Positions 34,301-42,532 of a stretch of 54,866 nt of DNA are shown here, piece by piece (position 1 is the first letter of the stretch; every line of letters starts with the position of its first letter). A program made the position numbers and the translations under genes. Below the pieces are notes generated by a model. That model did no database searches and was not told the DNA's origin. It was given only the letters and a program-made list of their open reading frames with translations. Origin of the DNA: an uncultured Gemmatimonadales bacterium (GTDB lineage: Bacteria; Gemmatimonadota; Gemmatimonadetes; JACCXV01; JAHWKZ01); contig CAMYLR010000022.1 in assembly GCA_947259315.1 (NCBI GenBank), positions 1-54,866 on the forward strand, in the 5' to 3' direction.

Positions 34301-37300
34301 AGTACAAGATGTAGCCGGCCAACCGTTGAAACAGATGAGCCTCGTCGGGCTCAATGCCGAGGTGCTGTAGCTGAACCTGGGCCTGTGTCCACGCCAGCTG
34401 AGACGCGCGCTCGAACGTCGTCGTCTCGCGGTACTTGTCGACCAGCGCCAACACCGACTCCCGTGACCCGGCCACCAGCGTCGAGAACGTGACACGAGCC
34501 GTTTCGCCGGGACCCAGCCGCACCGTGCGCCGCAAGCTCAGGATGGGATCAAGAACGGCGCCGGTTGTGTTCGATAACGGTCGTCCCTCGGTGACACTGG
34601 TGGGTCTCCGAACCCCATGCCCGCGATCGAGAAATCTCGCCCGATCAGTCTCATACTGCAGCCCGCCAACGGTGTCACCCTCGACCGTCATGACATGCGC
34701 AGCCCATACTTCTGATTCTTCCTCCGATCGTGGCCGCCGGCTCGCAAGGAGCGCTTCGAAGGCCGGGAGAAACTCGGTCTGAACGAATAGCTTCTGGAAC
34801 GCCGGGTGGGCGATGTCGGCTTCAGGGGTCGTCAAGACCACTTCGGCGTAACTGGTGAGCTCGATCTCCTTCGTTCCACCGCCGAGGTTCTTGATCGTGA
34901 CCCTGCGCAACTCGCCATCATCTTCGGGTGACACGATCACTTCCATCGACGTCCATATCGCACCATCCCGACGCTGGAACTCGGCCCGGTCCTCTGAGAA
35001 GCCAGCTTCGTAGTGATCGGGTTCGGCAGCGGTCGGCTGATAACCGCCCGACCACATGTCATCGGTGGCGACGTCCCGGACATACACGAACGCGCCCCAC
35101 CAATCGCGGGTCGGATCTTCGCGCCATCGCGTGACCGCGATGTCGTTCCACCGGCTGTATCCAGAACCAGCGTGGGTGATCATTACGCTGTATCGACCAT
35201 TCGACAGTAAGTGCGTGCGTGGCGAGCTCGTATGCGGTGTTTCGAAGCGACGCACGACGGGTGGGACGATCTCGCGGATGTGACGGGCTGCCCTGACCTC
35301 CTCTCGCCGAGGGCGGGCCACCGAGACGTCACGCGGGATCCTCTCCTGCAAGAGCAGCTCACTCGCGCTGATCATCGGCACGGAATGAAATCGGCGTCGC
35401 ATGAGACCGTCATTCAGCGCGTTGTGAATGGCAACGATCGTCATCCCCTGATGGTGGGCCATGTATGCTCGAACCGGCGCCACCGACCGGCCCTTGGGAA
35501 CCCGCTCGGGTGTGAAGTCGAGCGCTTCGTAGAACCCAAGCACGCCTAGTCCACCGTGCTCCGCCAATCGTCCGAAGTTGTGGGCGGCGGCGTTGGGATC
35601 GACCATGACCGCCAAAGCGGTCGCGTAGGGCGCGACCACGAGGTCTTCGCTCAATCCCCGAGTCAAGCCCAGGCCTGGGATCCCGAAATGTGAGTACTGA
35701 TAGTTGAGGTTCAGATCGCGCGCATTGTAGGCTGATTCCGACACACCCCACGGCACGCCACGAGTCCGGCCATACCGAATCTGACGATCGACGACGAGAC
35801 GGTGAGTGCGATCGAGCAGTGTACCCGGGGCCACATCGACGACGAGGTTCGGCATCAGGTACTCGAACATCGACCCCGACCACGACAAGAGTGCCGAGCC
35901 CCGCCCCGTCGGCGTTACGGGGCGGCCAAGATGGAACCAGTGTTCTACCGGAACATCTCTCTTGGCGATCGCGAATAGGCTCGCCAGCCGTGCCTCCGAG
36001 GCCAGCAGATCGTAGTAGCCGCTGTCGTGACGACCCTCGGACATCCGATAGCCGATCGGGAAAAGGTGTCTGGTCTCATCGTATAGGAAGTCGAACTCCA
36101 TCTCGTTGGCGAGCTGATCCGCTCGCTTCGCAATCGCTTTCAGATCGCGCGTTAGCTCGAGAGCGCGCTCACATCCCGTATCGACGGCTCGCTCGAGCCG
36201 GCTCAGCCAACCACCCGCATCACCGTTGCCGGCAGCAGACTCCAGTCGCGTTGCGAGCTCACCAATCGCCGCACGCACGTCCCGATACAGATCCTGCGAC
36301 TCTGTAACGACCGGGATCGCGGAAAGCGTCCGCTCGATCCTTTCCCACTCCTGCGCCACCTCCGGGTCTGAGGACAACTCCTCTGGCACCTTTCCGGCCA
36401 GCATCCGTCCCCAAGGCACGAGCTGATCGAAGTCGCTGCGATGACTGCGGATCGAGGCTTGGTTGGCGCGGGCCCACACTAACAGATCCCTGGGCGCTGA
36501 CTCGTCGCTCTCAGCCACTAGCGCCTCAGCCACGTCGACCAGCTCATCGGCGGCGGCATCCAGTGCCGCCAACTTCTCCGACCAGTCAGCAGATGTCTCT
36601 GCGATCCCGGCCAGACCCTCGGCGAGCGCCTCCAACGCCAGCTCGAGGTCGTGCCGCAGAACGGTTTGCGATCGATCGATGGGGCCCAATGCGAGTGCCG
36701 CCTCGTCGACCAGCCCAACCGCGTCCGCCACGCCCTCGAGCGCAACCGGTCGAACCGCGGGCTCAGAAACGATCTCACGGCAGGCTGCTGCCGCAGTGAG
36801 CAGGTGACCTGCGAGGTTTCCGCTGTCGACGGTCGAGATGTACCGTGGCTCGAGCGGCAACAGGGTCTGTGTGTCATACCAGTTGTAGTAGTGGCCTTTG
36901 AACCGCTCCAACTTCTCGAGGGCCGTAATCGTCTGTCGCAGTCGTTCCTCGAGCTCGAGCAGCCCGATCCAGCCAAAGTCCCGGGCCGCCACCGTCGACA
37001 GCGTGTACATGCCGATGTTGGTGGGCGATGTGCGGCGCGCGATCAGCGGCTCCGGGTCCTCCTGGAAGTTGTCGGGTGGCAGCCAGTTATCATCAGCGCT
37101 AACGATCGTTTCGAAAAACCGCCACGTGCGCCGTGCTACCGTTCGCAGGGTGTGCGCCTCCGACCTACCGATCGTTTCGACCTTCTTCTTCTGACGGGGT
37201 TGGCTCAGACGCAACGCGATTGCGGGCGACAAGACCCACAGCAGAATGACAGGCAAAGCCAGCTGCAGGGCCATCGGCCGCACCAGCCCCAGTACGATCG

Positions 37301-40244
37301 CTGCGACAACGACGAGCGCGACCGGTCTCCACATCGCGCGATAAATCTCCGTCCGCGTTGTCGCTACCCCGTGCCCGGCTTGCGCGGCGGTCACCCATTC
37401 GAGCAAACGGCGGCGCGTTGCCAGTCGAAACAACGTGCGGACGATCGCGTCGACCATGACGACTGCACGATTGGCGACAAAAACAACCGCCAATCCCACT
37501 CGAGCCGCTGCCATCACCGCATCGCTCATGATGCCCCGAACATGTGACCGTTTCGCGATTCCGCGCCGTCGCGGCAACAACCCGCTCACCACTGGTACTG
37601 CCTGTGGCATACCGATCGCGGCCACGACAACACCAGTCCAAAGCAGCGGCGAAAGTGGAAGCAGCGCCCATCCCACGAACAAGAGCGCGAGCGTCGATGG
37701 CGCGGATAGCGTCCGGCGCAAGTTGTCGACCATCTTCCACCGATTGATGACGGGCATGGAAAGGTCTCGCCGCTGACCATTCACGGTCGGATGCCGCCCC
37801 ATGATCCATGGCAGTAGCTGCCAGTCGCCTCTTGCCCACCGGTGCGCACGACTGACGTTGGTTTCGTAGTGGGTCGGGAAGTCATCGAACAACTCGATGT
37901 CGCTGACCAGCCCAGTGCGAGCCAGTGAGCCCTCGAACAAATCGTGAGACAGCAAAGAGTTCTCGGGAACCCGCTCCGTCAACGCAGCCTCGAAAGCATC
38001 GACATCGTAGATGCCCTTGCCGACGTAGGATGCTTCGTTGAAGAGATCTTGATACACGTCTGAAACGGCTGCCGAATACGGATCGATCCCGGTCGGCCCG
38101 GAGAAGATCCGATGGTACCAGGAAACCTCCCCGGCGCCCGGGAGGATAGGCGTGATCCGTGGCTGGAGAATTCCATACCCGGCCTCGACGCGCCCGGTAG
38201 TGGCATCAAAACGGGGTCGGTTGAGTGGGTGCGCCATCGCGCCGATCAACCGCTGCGCAGAGCCCGGGGGGAGCCTCGTATCGGAGTCCAGCGTGATCAC
38301 GAACTTGACGTTCTCGGGTACGTCGGTGAGCCCGTCGCGTCGTTCGATGAACGTGGTGTCGCGCGCCGCGCGTAGGAAACGATTCAGCTCGTGGATTTTG
38401 CCACGCTTGCGTTCCCACCCCATCCACCGATTCTCGCCGGGATTCCATACCCGTTTCCGGTGGAGGAGCAAGAACCTCGGTCCACCATCCGGCCGGGGGC
38501 CGTACTTGGTGTTCAGCTCGGTGATCTCTGCAGCGGCGGCGGCCAATACCAGATCGTCGTCACGCAGCGTTTCTTCCTCGGCGTCGCGCCAATCCGACAG
38601 CAGCGCGAACCCGACGTGGCCAGGTGGACTTACCAGGTAGTGGCGCTCGAGCTGCTCGACCTCTTTGTAAGCATCAGACTCGCTTGACAGCATAGTCGGA
38701 ACTACGATCAGCGAGCTGAACTGCTCCGGAATGCCGGAGCGGAAGTTCAGTTTTGGCAACCGCCTGGGAGTCAAGAATTCGCTTATGTCACGGTGCAGAA
38801 CCGCAACAGCGAGATCACTCGCTGGGATCGCCGACAACGCGGCCAACAAAGCCAATGCTACCGTGCTGACACCAAGCTGCATCCCGTACACGACCAGCAG
38901 CGATATCAACAACCCGGTGACGATCGTCACGATGCCGAGGTAAGCTGGCGTCGCGAACCTTATAAACAGACGCCTCAACCACCGCGTGATAGGAGCTCGA
39001 AAACCGAGTTCCTCCTCGAAGTCGCCCCGCCCACCGCGTATCAAGTGGTAACCCAAATAGCGATCCACGCCTCCGTCTTCGGTCGGTGACTGCGACCCAC
39101 GGAGGTTTGCGCGATTCGCTCTTTCGAGCACCCGCTCGGCCACCGTCAGCTCGTTCAAATTGCTGCCTCGTGCGAGCTCTTCGACCGCGTGCCGATACGT
39201 ATCACGGGTCGCGAAGTCCATTTGTGGATAGATCCGGGCAGGGTCCCGTCGGAGGATGCTCTCGACCGGGCTCACACGCTCGAAAAACTCGTTCCAATCG
39301 TGGGCTGCGATCCGTCGCATCGACGTAATCAGGTTTACCGTCGTCGCGTGAGCGGCGAGTTGTTTCAGGTGCTCCTGGCGCACAACGTCGTCAGGCGTGA
39401 GGCCCTTCTTGCCGAGCCGCTCCTCCAGCCACCCCAGGACCGGCATCACTGCCGGGTCGCTGTCGCGAAGGCGCTGCACGAGAGCCACGGCAAACGGTGC
39501 ATCGAGAGGCTCCCGTTCGTGGCGGCGCAAGACTGCGGTCAATTCGTCCGCACTTCGATCCGCTGCCACCAGCAGTTGATCGGCTAACCGGTTGGCCCGC
39601 GTTCTCGCGCGCCTCGAACCCACGATCTGTTCCGAGATTCGTCGCAGGTTCTCGATCAGCACCAACCGCAGCATGATCGGTATCGCCCACAACTCACCCA
39701 TCGTCAACGGAGATTGGCGCTGGTAGCCGCGCGTCGAGCATTCGAGCAAGTGTGGATCGAACCGACTATCGGTATGGGCCACGAAGAACTGTACCAGCCC
39801 GTAGCTGCGTGGATGACCCCGAAGGTCCCCGGAAGCCAGCTTGGGCAGCTGCCGGTAATAACCCCCGGGCAGAGCGTCACGAATGACGCGGACCTGCTCG
39901 TCGACGATGAAGAAATTGTCGATCAACCACTCGGCAGCGGGCGAGATCGCTTGATCCCGCTGAACGGCGTCGGTTAGGAGAGCGTATGTAGAACGGAGCG
40001 TCTTGAAGTTCGCGTCAAGCCGCGCCAGTAAAGGATAACCCCGGCGGAAGCCACGCCTGACATCGTGCAGGGCAGCCAGTGACATCGCCTTCTGTTCCAG
40101 ACGCTCGACGCCCAGGATCTCGTCACGGATCGGATCAAGATCTTCGCCGGCGGAACCATCGCGGTGCAGTAATCCAGAGATCAAGCCTGACAAACCGTCC
40201 TCTCGCAGGGGGGTCTCCTCCCCACTGTGGACGAACGTGCGCAT
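31332..40244 (-). CDS. Cyclic beta-1,2-glucan synthase (GT84 / GH94 multidomain)
   Basis: A 2970-residue protein with the layout of cyclic beta-1,2-glucan synthases (NdvB/Cgs, about 2800-2900 residues). Residues 1-420 are a soluble N-terminal region; helices at about 425-490; a GT84 domain at about 510-800 with D-S-D-T-R-L-P-P-G near 650; more helices at about 845-1020; a glycoamylase-like region near 1380-1470; and two GH94-type modules. The first sugar-binding module is near 1680, the second near 2150, with G-D-W-N-D-G-M-N-R-V-G near 2635 in the phosphorylase core. Family role: polymerise glucose from UDP-glucose onto itself, set chain length by phosphorolysis and cyclise it. ATG 40244 directly follows the CCA of tRNA-Ser(CGA). 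A CTG at 40208 with GGAGGAG six bases upstream, or a TTG at 40193, are alternative starts. Confidence 0.93.
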   Translation of the reverse strand: MRTFVHSGEETPLREDGLSGLISGLLHRDGSAGEDLDPIRDEILGVERLEQKAMSLAALHDVRRGFRRGYPLLARLDANFKTLRSTYALLTDAVQRDQAISPAAEWLIDNFFIVDEQVRVIRDALPGGYYRQLPKLASGDLRGHPRSYGLVQFFVAHTDSRFDPHLLECSTRGYQRQSPLTMGELWAIPIMLRLVLIENLRRISEQIVGSRRARTRANRLADQLLVAADRSADELTAVLRRHEREPLDAPFAVALVQRLRDSDPAVMPVLGWLEERLGKKGLTPDDVVRQEHLKQLAAHATTVNLITSMRRIAAHDWNEFFERVSPVESILRRDPARIYPQMDFATRDTYRHAVEELARGSNLNELTVAERVLERANRANLRGSQSPTEDGGVDRYLGYHLIRGGRGDFEEELGFRAPITRWLRRLFIRFATPAYLGIVTIVTGLLISLLVVYGMQLGVSTVALALLAALSAIPASDLAVAVLHRDISEFLTPRRLPKLNFRSGIPEQFSSLIVVPTMLSSESDAYKEVEQLERHYLVSPPGHVGFALLSDWRDAEEETLRDDDLVLAAAAAEITELNTKYGPRPDGGPRFLLLHRKRVWNPGENRWMGWERKRGKIHELNRFLRAARDTTFIERRDGLTDVPENVKFVITLDSDTRLPPGSAQRLIGAMAHPLNRPRFDATTGRVEAGYGILQPRITPILPGAGEVSWYHRIFSGPTGIDPYSAAVSDVYQDLFNEASYVGKGIYDVDAFEAALTERVPENSLLSHDLFEGSLARTGLVSDIELFDDFPTHYETNVSRAHRWARGDWQLLPWIMGRHPTVNGQRRDLSMPVINRWKMVDNLRRTLSAPSTLALLFVGWALLPLSPLLWTGVVVAAIGMPQAVPVVSGLLPRRRGIAKRSHVRGIMSDAVMAAARVGLAVVFVANRAVVMVDAIVRTLFRLATRRRLLEWVTAAQAGHGVATTRTEIYRAMWRPVALVVVAAIVLGLVRPMALQLALPVILLWVLSPAIALRLSQPRQKKKVETIGRSEAHTLRTVARRTWRFFETIVSADDNWLPPDNFQEDPEPLIARRTSPTNIGMYTLSTVAARDFGWIGLLELEERLRQTITALEKLERFKGHYYNWYDTQTLLPLEPRYISTVDSGNLAGHLLTAAAACREIVSEPAVRPVALEGVADAVGLVDEAALALGPIDRSQTVLRHDLELALEALAEGLAGIAETSADWSEKLAALDAAADELVDVAEALVAESDESAPRDLLVWARANQASIRSHRSDFDQLVPWGRMLAGKVPEELSSDPEVAQEWERIERTLSAIPVVTESQDLYRDVRAAIGELATRLESAAGNGDAGGWLSRLERAVDTGCERALELTRDLKAIAKRADQLANEMEFDFLYDETRHLFPIGYRMSEGRHDSGYYDLLASEARLASLFAIAKRDVPVEHWFHLGRPVTPTGRGSALLSWSGSMFEYLMPNLVVDVAPGTLLDRTHRLVVDRQIRYGRTRGVPWGVSESAYNARDLNLNYQYSHFGIPGLGLTRGLSEDLVVAPYATALAVMVDPNAAAHNFGRLAEHGGLGVLGFYEALDFTPERVPKGRSVAPVRAYMAHHQGMTIVAIHNALNDGLMRRRFHSVPMISASELLLQERIPRDVSVARPRREEVRAARHIREIVPPVVRRFETPHTSSPRTHLLSNGRYSVMITHAGSGYSRWNDIAVTRWREDPTRDWWGAFVYVRDVATDDMWSGGYQPTAAEPDHYEAGFSEDRAEFQRRDGAIWTSMEVIVSPEDDGELRRVTIKNLGGGTKEIELTSYAEVVLTTPEADIAHPAFQKLFVQTEFLPAFEALLASRRPRSEEESEVWAAHVMTVEGDTVGGLQYETDRARFLDRGHGVRRPTSVTEGRPLSNTTGAVLDPILSLRRTVRLGPGETARVTFSTLVAGSRESVLALVDKYRETTTFERASQLAWTQAQVQLQHLGIEPDEAHLFQRLAGYILYSSPVLRPPSAVLARNQLGQSKLWSYGISGDLPIVLVRIDQMRDREIVRQLIRAHEYWGWKGLGVDLVVANEHPVSYAEELQEWLERSLRLSQSRGLHEAHRGHGEVHILRVDQMPEEDRDLLRVAARVVLLSHHGSLSEQLESAVEHRPEAVFGTTWKKPPAAPEVPPPRPRLAFFNGLGGFAEGGREYVTILGEGQWTPAPWINVIANPSFGFQVSETGSGYTWASNSRENRLTPWSNDSVTDPPGEVIYLRDEETGETWTPTPLPIRQSSPYEVRHGQGWTRFELQCHEIATELTQYVAVDDPIKISRLVVRNLSGHTRKLSVTSYVEWVLGVERDQNAASIVTTLDAETQALFAQNWWSGEFAGRVAFADLCGQQDEWTGDRGEFVGRHGTLREPAGMVPGSRLSGRVGSALDPCAALRRHLVLEPGASIEVVFLLGQGVDTDEARALVTEYRITDLDDVLDAVVKRWEDILGALQVRTPDYSMSIMLNQWLLYQALSCRIWARSAFYQSGGAYGFRDQLQDVMALVVAGREIPREHLLRAAERQFPEGDVQHWWHPPSGRGVRTRISDDRVWLPLALAHYLNITGDTSILDESISFLDGELLPEDEVEKYFQPGPADASASLYEHCARALDVSLGVGAHGLPLIGSGDWNDGMNRVGDQGRGESVWLAWFLHLAIDGFIPIAENRGDGERVTRWKAFLDALKPAIAEHGWDGDWYRRAYFDDGAPLGSAANEECRIDSIAQSWAVLSGAARGDRAERAMKAVEQHLVKRGDGLVLLFTPPFDKTPSDPGYIKGYLPGVRENGGQYTHAAIWSVLAFAELGDGDKAAELFSILNPINHASTRAGIHRYKVEPYVAVADVYAEPPHVGRGGWTWYTGSAGWMYRAGVEWILGFRLRGETLYLDPCIPRDWPDFELSFRYHSARYEVIVKNPSGVMHGVREVRLDGRDLELDHERIHSPTTQRARPGAGARIELVDDGATHTVEVILG

Positions 40245-40335
40245 TGGCGGAGGGGGTGGGATTCGAACCCACGATACGCTATGAACGTATACCGGTTTTC
40301 GAGACCGGCGCCTTCAACCACTCGGCCACCCCTCC
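40245..40335 (-). tRNA. tRNA-Ser (anticodon CGA)
   Basis: Minus strand. Acceptor GGAGGGG (40335-40329) pairs with CCCCTCC (forward 40249-40255), discriminator G, encoded CCA (40247-40245). The anticodon loop CTCGAAA gives CGA (reads UCG). A long variable arm is present and the T arm has GGTTCGAATCC. The CCA ends exactly one base before the ATG used for the cyclic glucan synthase gene, so no spacer exists for a separate ribosome binding site. Confidence 0.97.
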
Positions 40336-40420
40336 CACAGCGCTCGAAACCTCGCACCCGGGAAGCTGGATTTCAACCACACCGTTGCATTACCAAGGCG
40401 CTCGTTTCAGCTTCCAGGAC

Positions 40421-40567
40421 GTGCTGTGGACCACCCTTCTCGTGCTGGCGATCCTCTACCTGATCGGGCTCATGCTGTCGGTGGGCGGGGGGTGGATCCA
40501 CGCCCTCCCGGTAGCGATGGGGCTGCTGGTTTTCTACCGTCTGACTGGGATCACGCGCCGCCGTTAG
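40421..40567 (+). CDS. Lmo0937/DUF5670-type small membrane protein
   Basis: A 48-residue protein from GTG 40421: L-W-T-T-L-L-V-L-A-I-L-Y-L-I-G-L-M, then G-G-G-W-I-H-A-L-P-V-A-M-G-L-L-V-F-Y-R, ending T-G-I-T-R-R-R. Two short helices joined by a G-G-x-I-H turn and a basic tail match the lmo0937 (DUF5670) family of about 50-residue membrane proteins, of unknown function. A longer frame to 40079 runs across tRNA-Ser and cgs antisense and is not used. It lies between tRNA-Ser(CGA) and convergent tadA. Confidence 0.78.
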   Translation: MLWTTLLVLAILYLIGLMLSVGGGWIHALPVAMGLLVFYRLTGITRRR

Positions 40568-40580
40568 GTGGCTCCCGGGG

Positions 40581-41033
40581 CTATCGACGACCTCGGAAGA
40601 ACGTTTTCAGAAGCTCCCCACATTCGGCTGATCGCACGTTCCGTACGATCTCGATCCGGTGATTGAGTCGGGGATCATGGGCCAGGTTCGCCAAGCTTCC
40701 ACACATCCCGGCCTTCGGATCGTCAACCCCGAAAACCAACCGATCGATCCTCGCCAGCACCGCGGCCCCGGCGCACATCGCGCAGGGCTCGAGGGTCACG
40801 TACAAAGTGGCGCCAGATAGCCGCCAAGAACCCAATTGAGCGGCAGCCGCACGCAACGCCAGCATCTCGGCGTGGGCGGTTGGGTCCTGTAGCTCTTCGG
40901 TCCTGTTACCTCCCTCGCTGACCACTCGATCGTCGTGCACAACCACCGCACCGACGGGCACCTCACCGCGCTCGCCAGCGTCACGCGCCACCGCCAGCGC
41001 CAACCCCATCCATGTGTCGTGTGCGTCATCCAT
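40581..41033 (-). CDS. tadA: tRNA-specific adenosine deaminase
   Basis: A 150-residue TadA. Catalytic and zinc motifs are T-A-H-A-E-M near residue 52 and E-P-C-A-M-C near 83. The flanking strands D-R-L-V-F-G-V-D-D-P-K-A-G and the C-terminal L-L-K-T-F-F-R helix are family features. TadA converts A34 to inosine in tRNA-Arg(ACG), letting it read CGU, CGC and CGA. The gene for exactly that tRNA is 30 bases upstream on the same strand, so the editor and its substrate are probably co-transcribed. The C-terminal part is shorter than in E. coli (about 167 residues) but complete. Confidence 0.96.
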   Translation of the reverse strand: MDDAHDTWMGLALAVARDAGERGEVPVGAVVVHDDRVVSEGGNRTEELQDPTAHAEMLALRAAAAQLGSWRLSGATLYVTLEPCAMCAGAAVLARIDRLVFGVDDPKAGMCGSLANLAHDPRLNHRIEIVRNVRSAECGELLKTFFRGRR

Positions 41034-41062
41034 TCTCTTGATTGGTCCGGAATCGGACAGAA

Positions 41063-41139
41063 TGGTGCGCCCTGGAGGAGTCGAACCCCCAACCTCCAGA
41101 TCCGTAGTCTGGCGCTCTATCCAGTTGAGCTAAGGGCGC
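41063..41139 (-). tRNA. tRNA-Arg (anticodon ACG)
   Basis: Minus strand. Acceptor GCGCCCT (41139-41133) pairs with AGGGCGC, discriminator A, encoded CCA (41065-41063). The anticodon loop CTACGGA gives ACG, the substrate of TadA. The D arm (TAGCTCAACTGGATAGAGC) and T arm (GGTTCGACTCC) are standard. The body is 74 bases without CCA. tadA follows 29 bases downstream. Confidence 0.97.
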
Positions 41140-41170
41140 ACCCGGCGGGTGACGCGAATATACCCGATTC

Positions 41171-41326
41171 TCACGCTTCCGGATCGGGCCAACCGCTGTG
41201 GAGATGGCGCTTGATGCGACGAATCGTGCGCTGGAGCTCACCCGACTGTCGCCCCAGTCGGAAGAGGAAGCCGAACAGAACCGCCCACAGGGCGGCGTAG
41301 ATCACTGCGAATACCGGTTCACTCAT
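41171..41326 (-). CDS. Small CcmD-like single-helix protein
   Basis: A 51-residue frame starting at ATG 41326, 7 bases after the DUF420 stop: M-S-E-P-V-F-A-V-I-Y-A-A-L-W-A-V-L-F-G-F-L-F, one membrane helix, then a basic amphipathic tail (R-L-G-R-Q-S-G-E-L-Q-R-T-I-R-R-I-K-R-H-L). Size, one helix near the N-terminus and a Lys/Arg/Glu helix after it resemble CcmD or other small respiratory-assembly proteins. It is the last protein of the act-cta operon. Identity as CcmD is only a resemblance, as no other ccm gene except the ABC pair is nearby. Confidence 0.6.
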   Translation of the reverse strand: MSEPVFAVIYAALWAVLFGFLFRLGRQSGELQRTIRRIKRHLHSGWPDPEA

Positions 41327-41333
41327 CTCGATA

Positions 41334-41771
41334 TCACTTCAACTGTGAGGATGGAAACCATTGATAAAGCATCATATACACCAGCACCCCTGTTGCCGAA
41401 ACATAGAGCCAAACCGGCACCGTCCAACGCGCTAATCGGACGTGCGCCGCAAACCGTCCGCGAACCGCCCGTGCAGCGGTAATCAAAGCCATCGGAACGA
41501 TCGCTGCCGCCAGCGGAATGTGCGTTACCAGAATCGCATAGTATACCCATCGTGGCCACCCCTGGGCGGTAAACGGTACCGATCCGGCGCTCCAATGGTA
41601 AGTGGTGTAGGATGCCAGGAACAGTGTCGACACGATCAGCGCCCCGACCATGCATGCCCGATGCACGGCGACCCAACGTCGGCGGATCGATACGTAACCC
41701 GTCGCAACGAGCGTCGCAGCGGTCGCGTTGAGCATGGCGTTAACGAGCGGCAGTTGGTGAGCGTCGATCAT
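41334..41771 (-). CDS. DUF420 (YozB/CtaM-like) membrane protein
   Basis: 145 residues from ATG 41771, overlapping the ABC permease stop (ATGA); the longer frame has no homology. Four helices: L-N-A-T-A-A-T-L-V-A-T-G-Y, A-C-M-V-G-A-L-I-V-S-T-L-F-L-A-S-Y-T-T-Y-H, Y-Y-A-I-L-V-T-H-I-P-L-A-A-A-I-V and Y-V-S-A-T-G-V-L-V-Y-M-M-L-Y-Q-W. The paired motif T-Y-H and the T-H-I-P together with A-R-W-T-x-P-V-W-L-Y fit DUF420, a family near cytochrome oxidase genes; the Bacillus member is linked to oxidase assembly. The gene lies in the same operon as haem A synthesis, consistent with that role. Confidence 0.88.
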   Translation of the reverse strand: MIDAHQLPLVNAMLNATAATLVATGYVSIRRRWVAVHRACMVGALIVSTLFLASYTTYHWSAGSVPFTAQGWPRWVYYAILVTHIPLAAAIVPMALITAARAVRGRFAAHVRLARWTVPVWLYVSATGVLVYMMLYQWFPSSQLK

Positions 41772-42532
41772 CGCCCAATGGAGCGTGTCGCGATCGTGAA
41801 CATCACGACAGCGAACGCGATCGTGAGCAGCCAAGCGAGACCGGGTCCGACCCACTCGACGGTCGAGGTCCCGTAGAGCGCGTTACGAAACGAGACCAGG
41901 CCGTATGCGACCGGATTCAACCGCATGATCGTCTGAAGCCAACCAACCGCCCCGGCGATCGGAAATATGGCACCAGACAGAAACCACATCGGCATGAGGA
42001 TCAAGTTGACTATGCCGTGAAACCCGTGAATCGACTCCATGCGCCACGCCAGCACGAACCCCAGCGAAGTGAGCGCGAACGCGAGGCAGAAGAGCGCTGC
42101 CAAGGCGAGCGCCACGCCACCTACCGTGATGGGAATGCCAACGATCAGCGCTAACGGTAGAACCAGGGCGCCCTGAAACAGCGCGACGGTCGAGCCGCCG
42201 AGCACCTTCCCCAACACGATCGCCACCCGCGACACGGGCGCCACGAGGACCCCCTGCAAAAAACCCGCCCGCCGATCCTCGATCAGCGAGAACGTGCTCA
42301 CGATCGCGGTCAGCAGAACCACGAAAATGACCGTTCCCGGGAAGAGGTATTCCACCGCGCCGACATCGATCGGCATGCCGGCCGGAGCGAACGATCCGCG
42401 CAGACCGAACCCGATCAGCGTCCAAAACACTAGCGCCGTGGCGATCGTACTAAGCGCCCGGGAGCGATCGCGAGTGAACCGGACGCACTCCCGCCACCAC
42501 AAAGTCGTCGTCGGCAGAACGAGGCTAGTCAT
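41768..42532 (-). CDS. ABC-2 type transporter permease
   Basis: 254 residues from ATG 42532, overlapping the ATPase stop by 8 bases; upstream extension is not coding. Six helices, an early amphipathic segment (L-W-W-R-E-C-V-R-F-T-R-D-R-S-R), then E-D-R-R-A-G-F-L-Q-G-V-L-V-A-P-V-S-R, the coupling-helix motif of ABC-2 permeases, and P-M-W-F-L-S-G-A-I-F-P near the C-terminus. With the ATPase it forms an exporter. Position in the act-cta operon suggests a haem or cofactor step or copper homeostasis for oxidase maturation, but the substrate is unknown. Confidence 0.9.
   Translation of the reverse strand: MTSLVLPTTTLWWRECVRFTRDRSRALSTIATALVFWTLIGFGLRGSFAPAGMPIDVGAVEYLFPGTVIFVVLLTAIVSTFSLIEDRRAGFLQGVLVAPVSRVAIVLGKVLGGSTVALFQGALVLPLALIVGIPITVGGVALALAALFCLAFALTSLGFVLAWRMESIHGFHGIVNLILMPMWFLSGAIFPIAGAVGWLQTIMRLNPVAYGLVSFRNALYGTSTVEWVGPGLAWLLTIAFAVVMFTIATRSIGR

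Noticed and set aside
41198-41482. 94-residue plus-strand frame near the CcmD-like gene
   Set aside because: It is antisense to two better-supported minus-strand genes and shows no domain or helix pattern.
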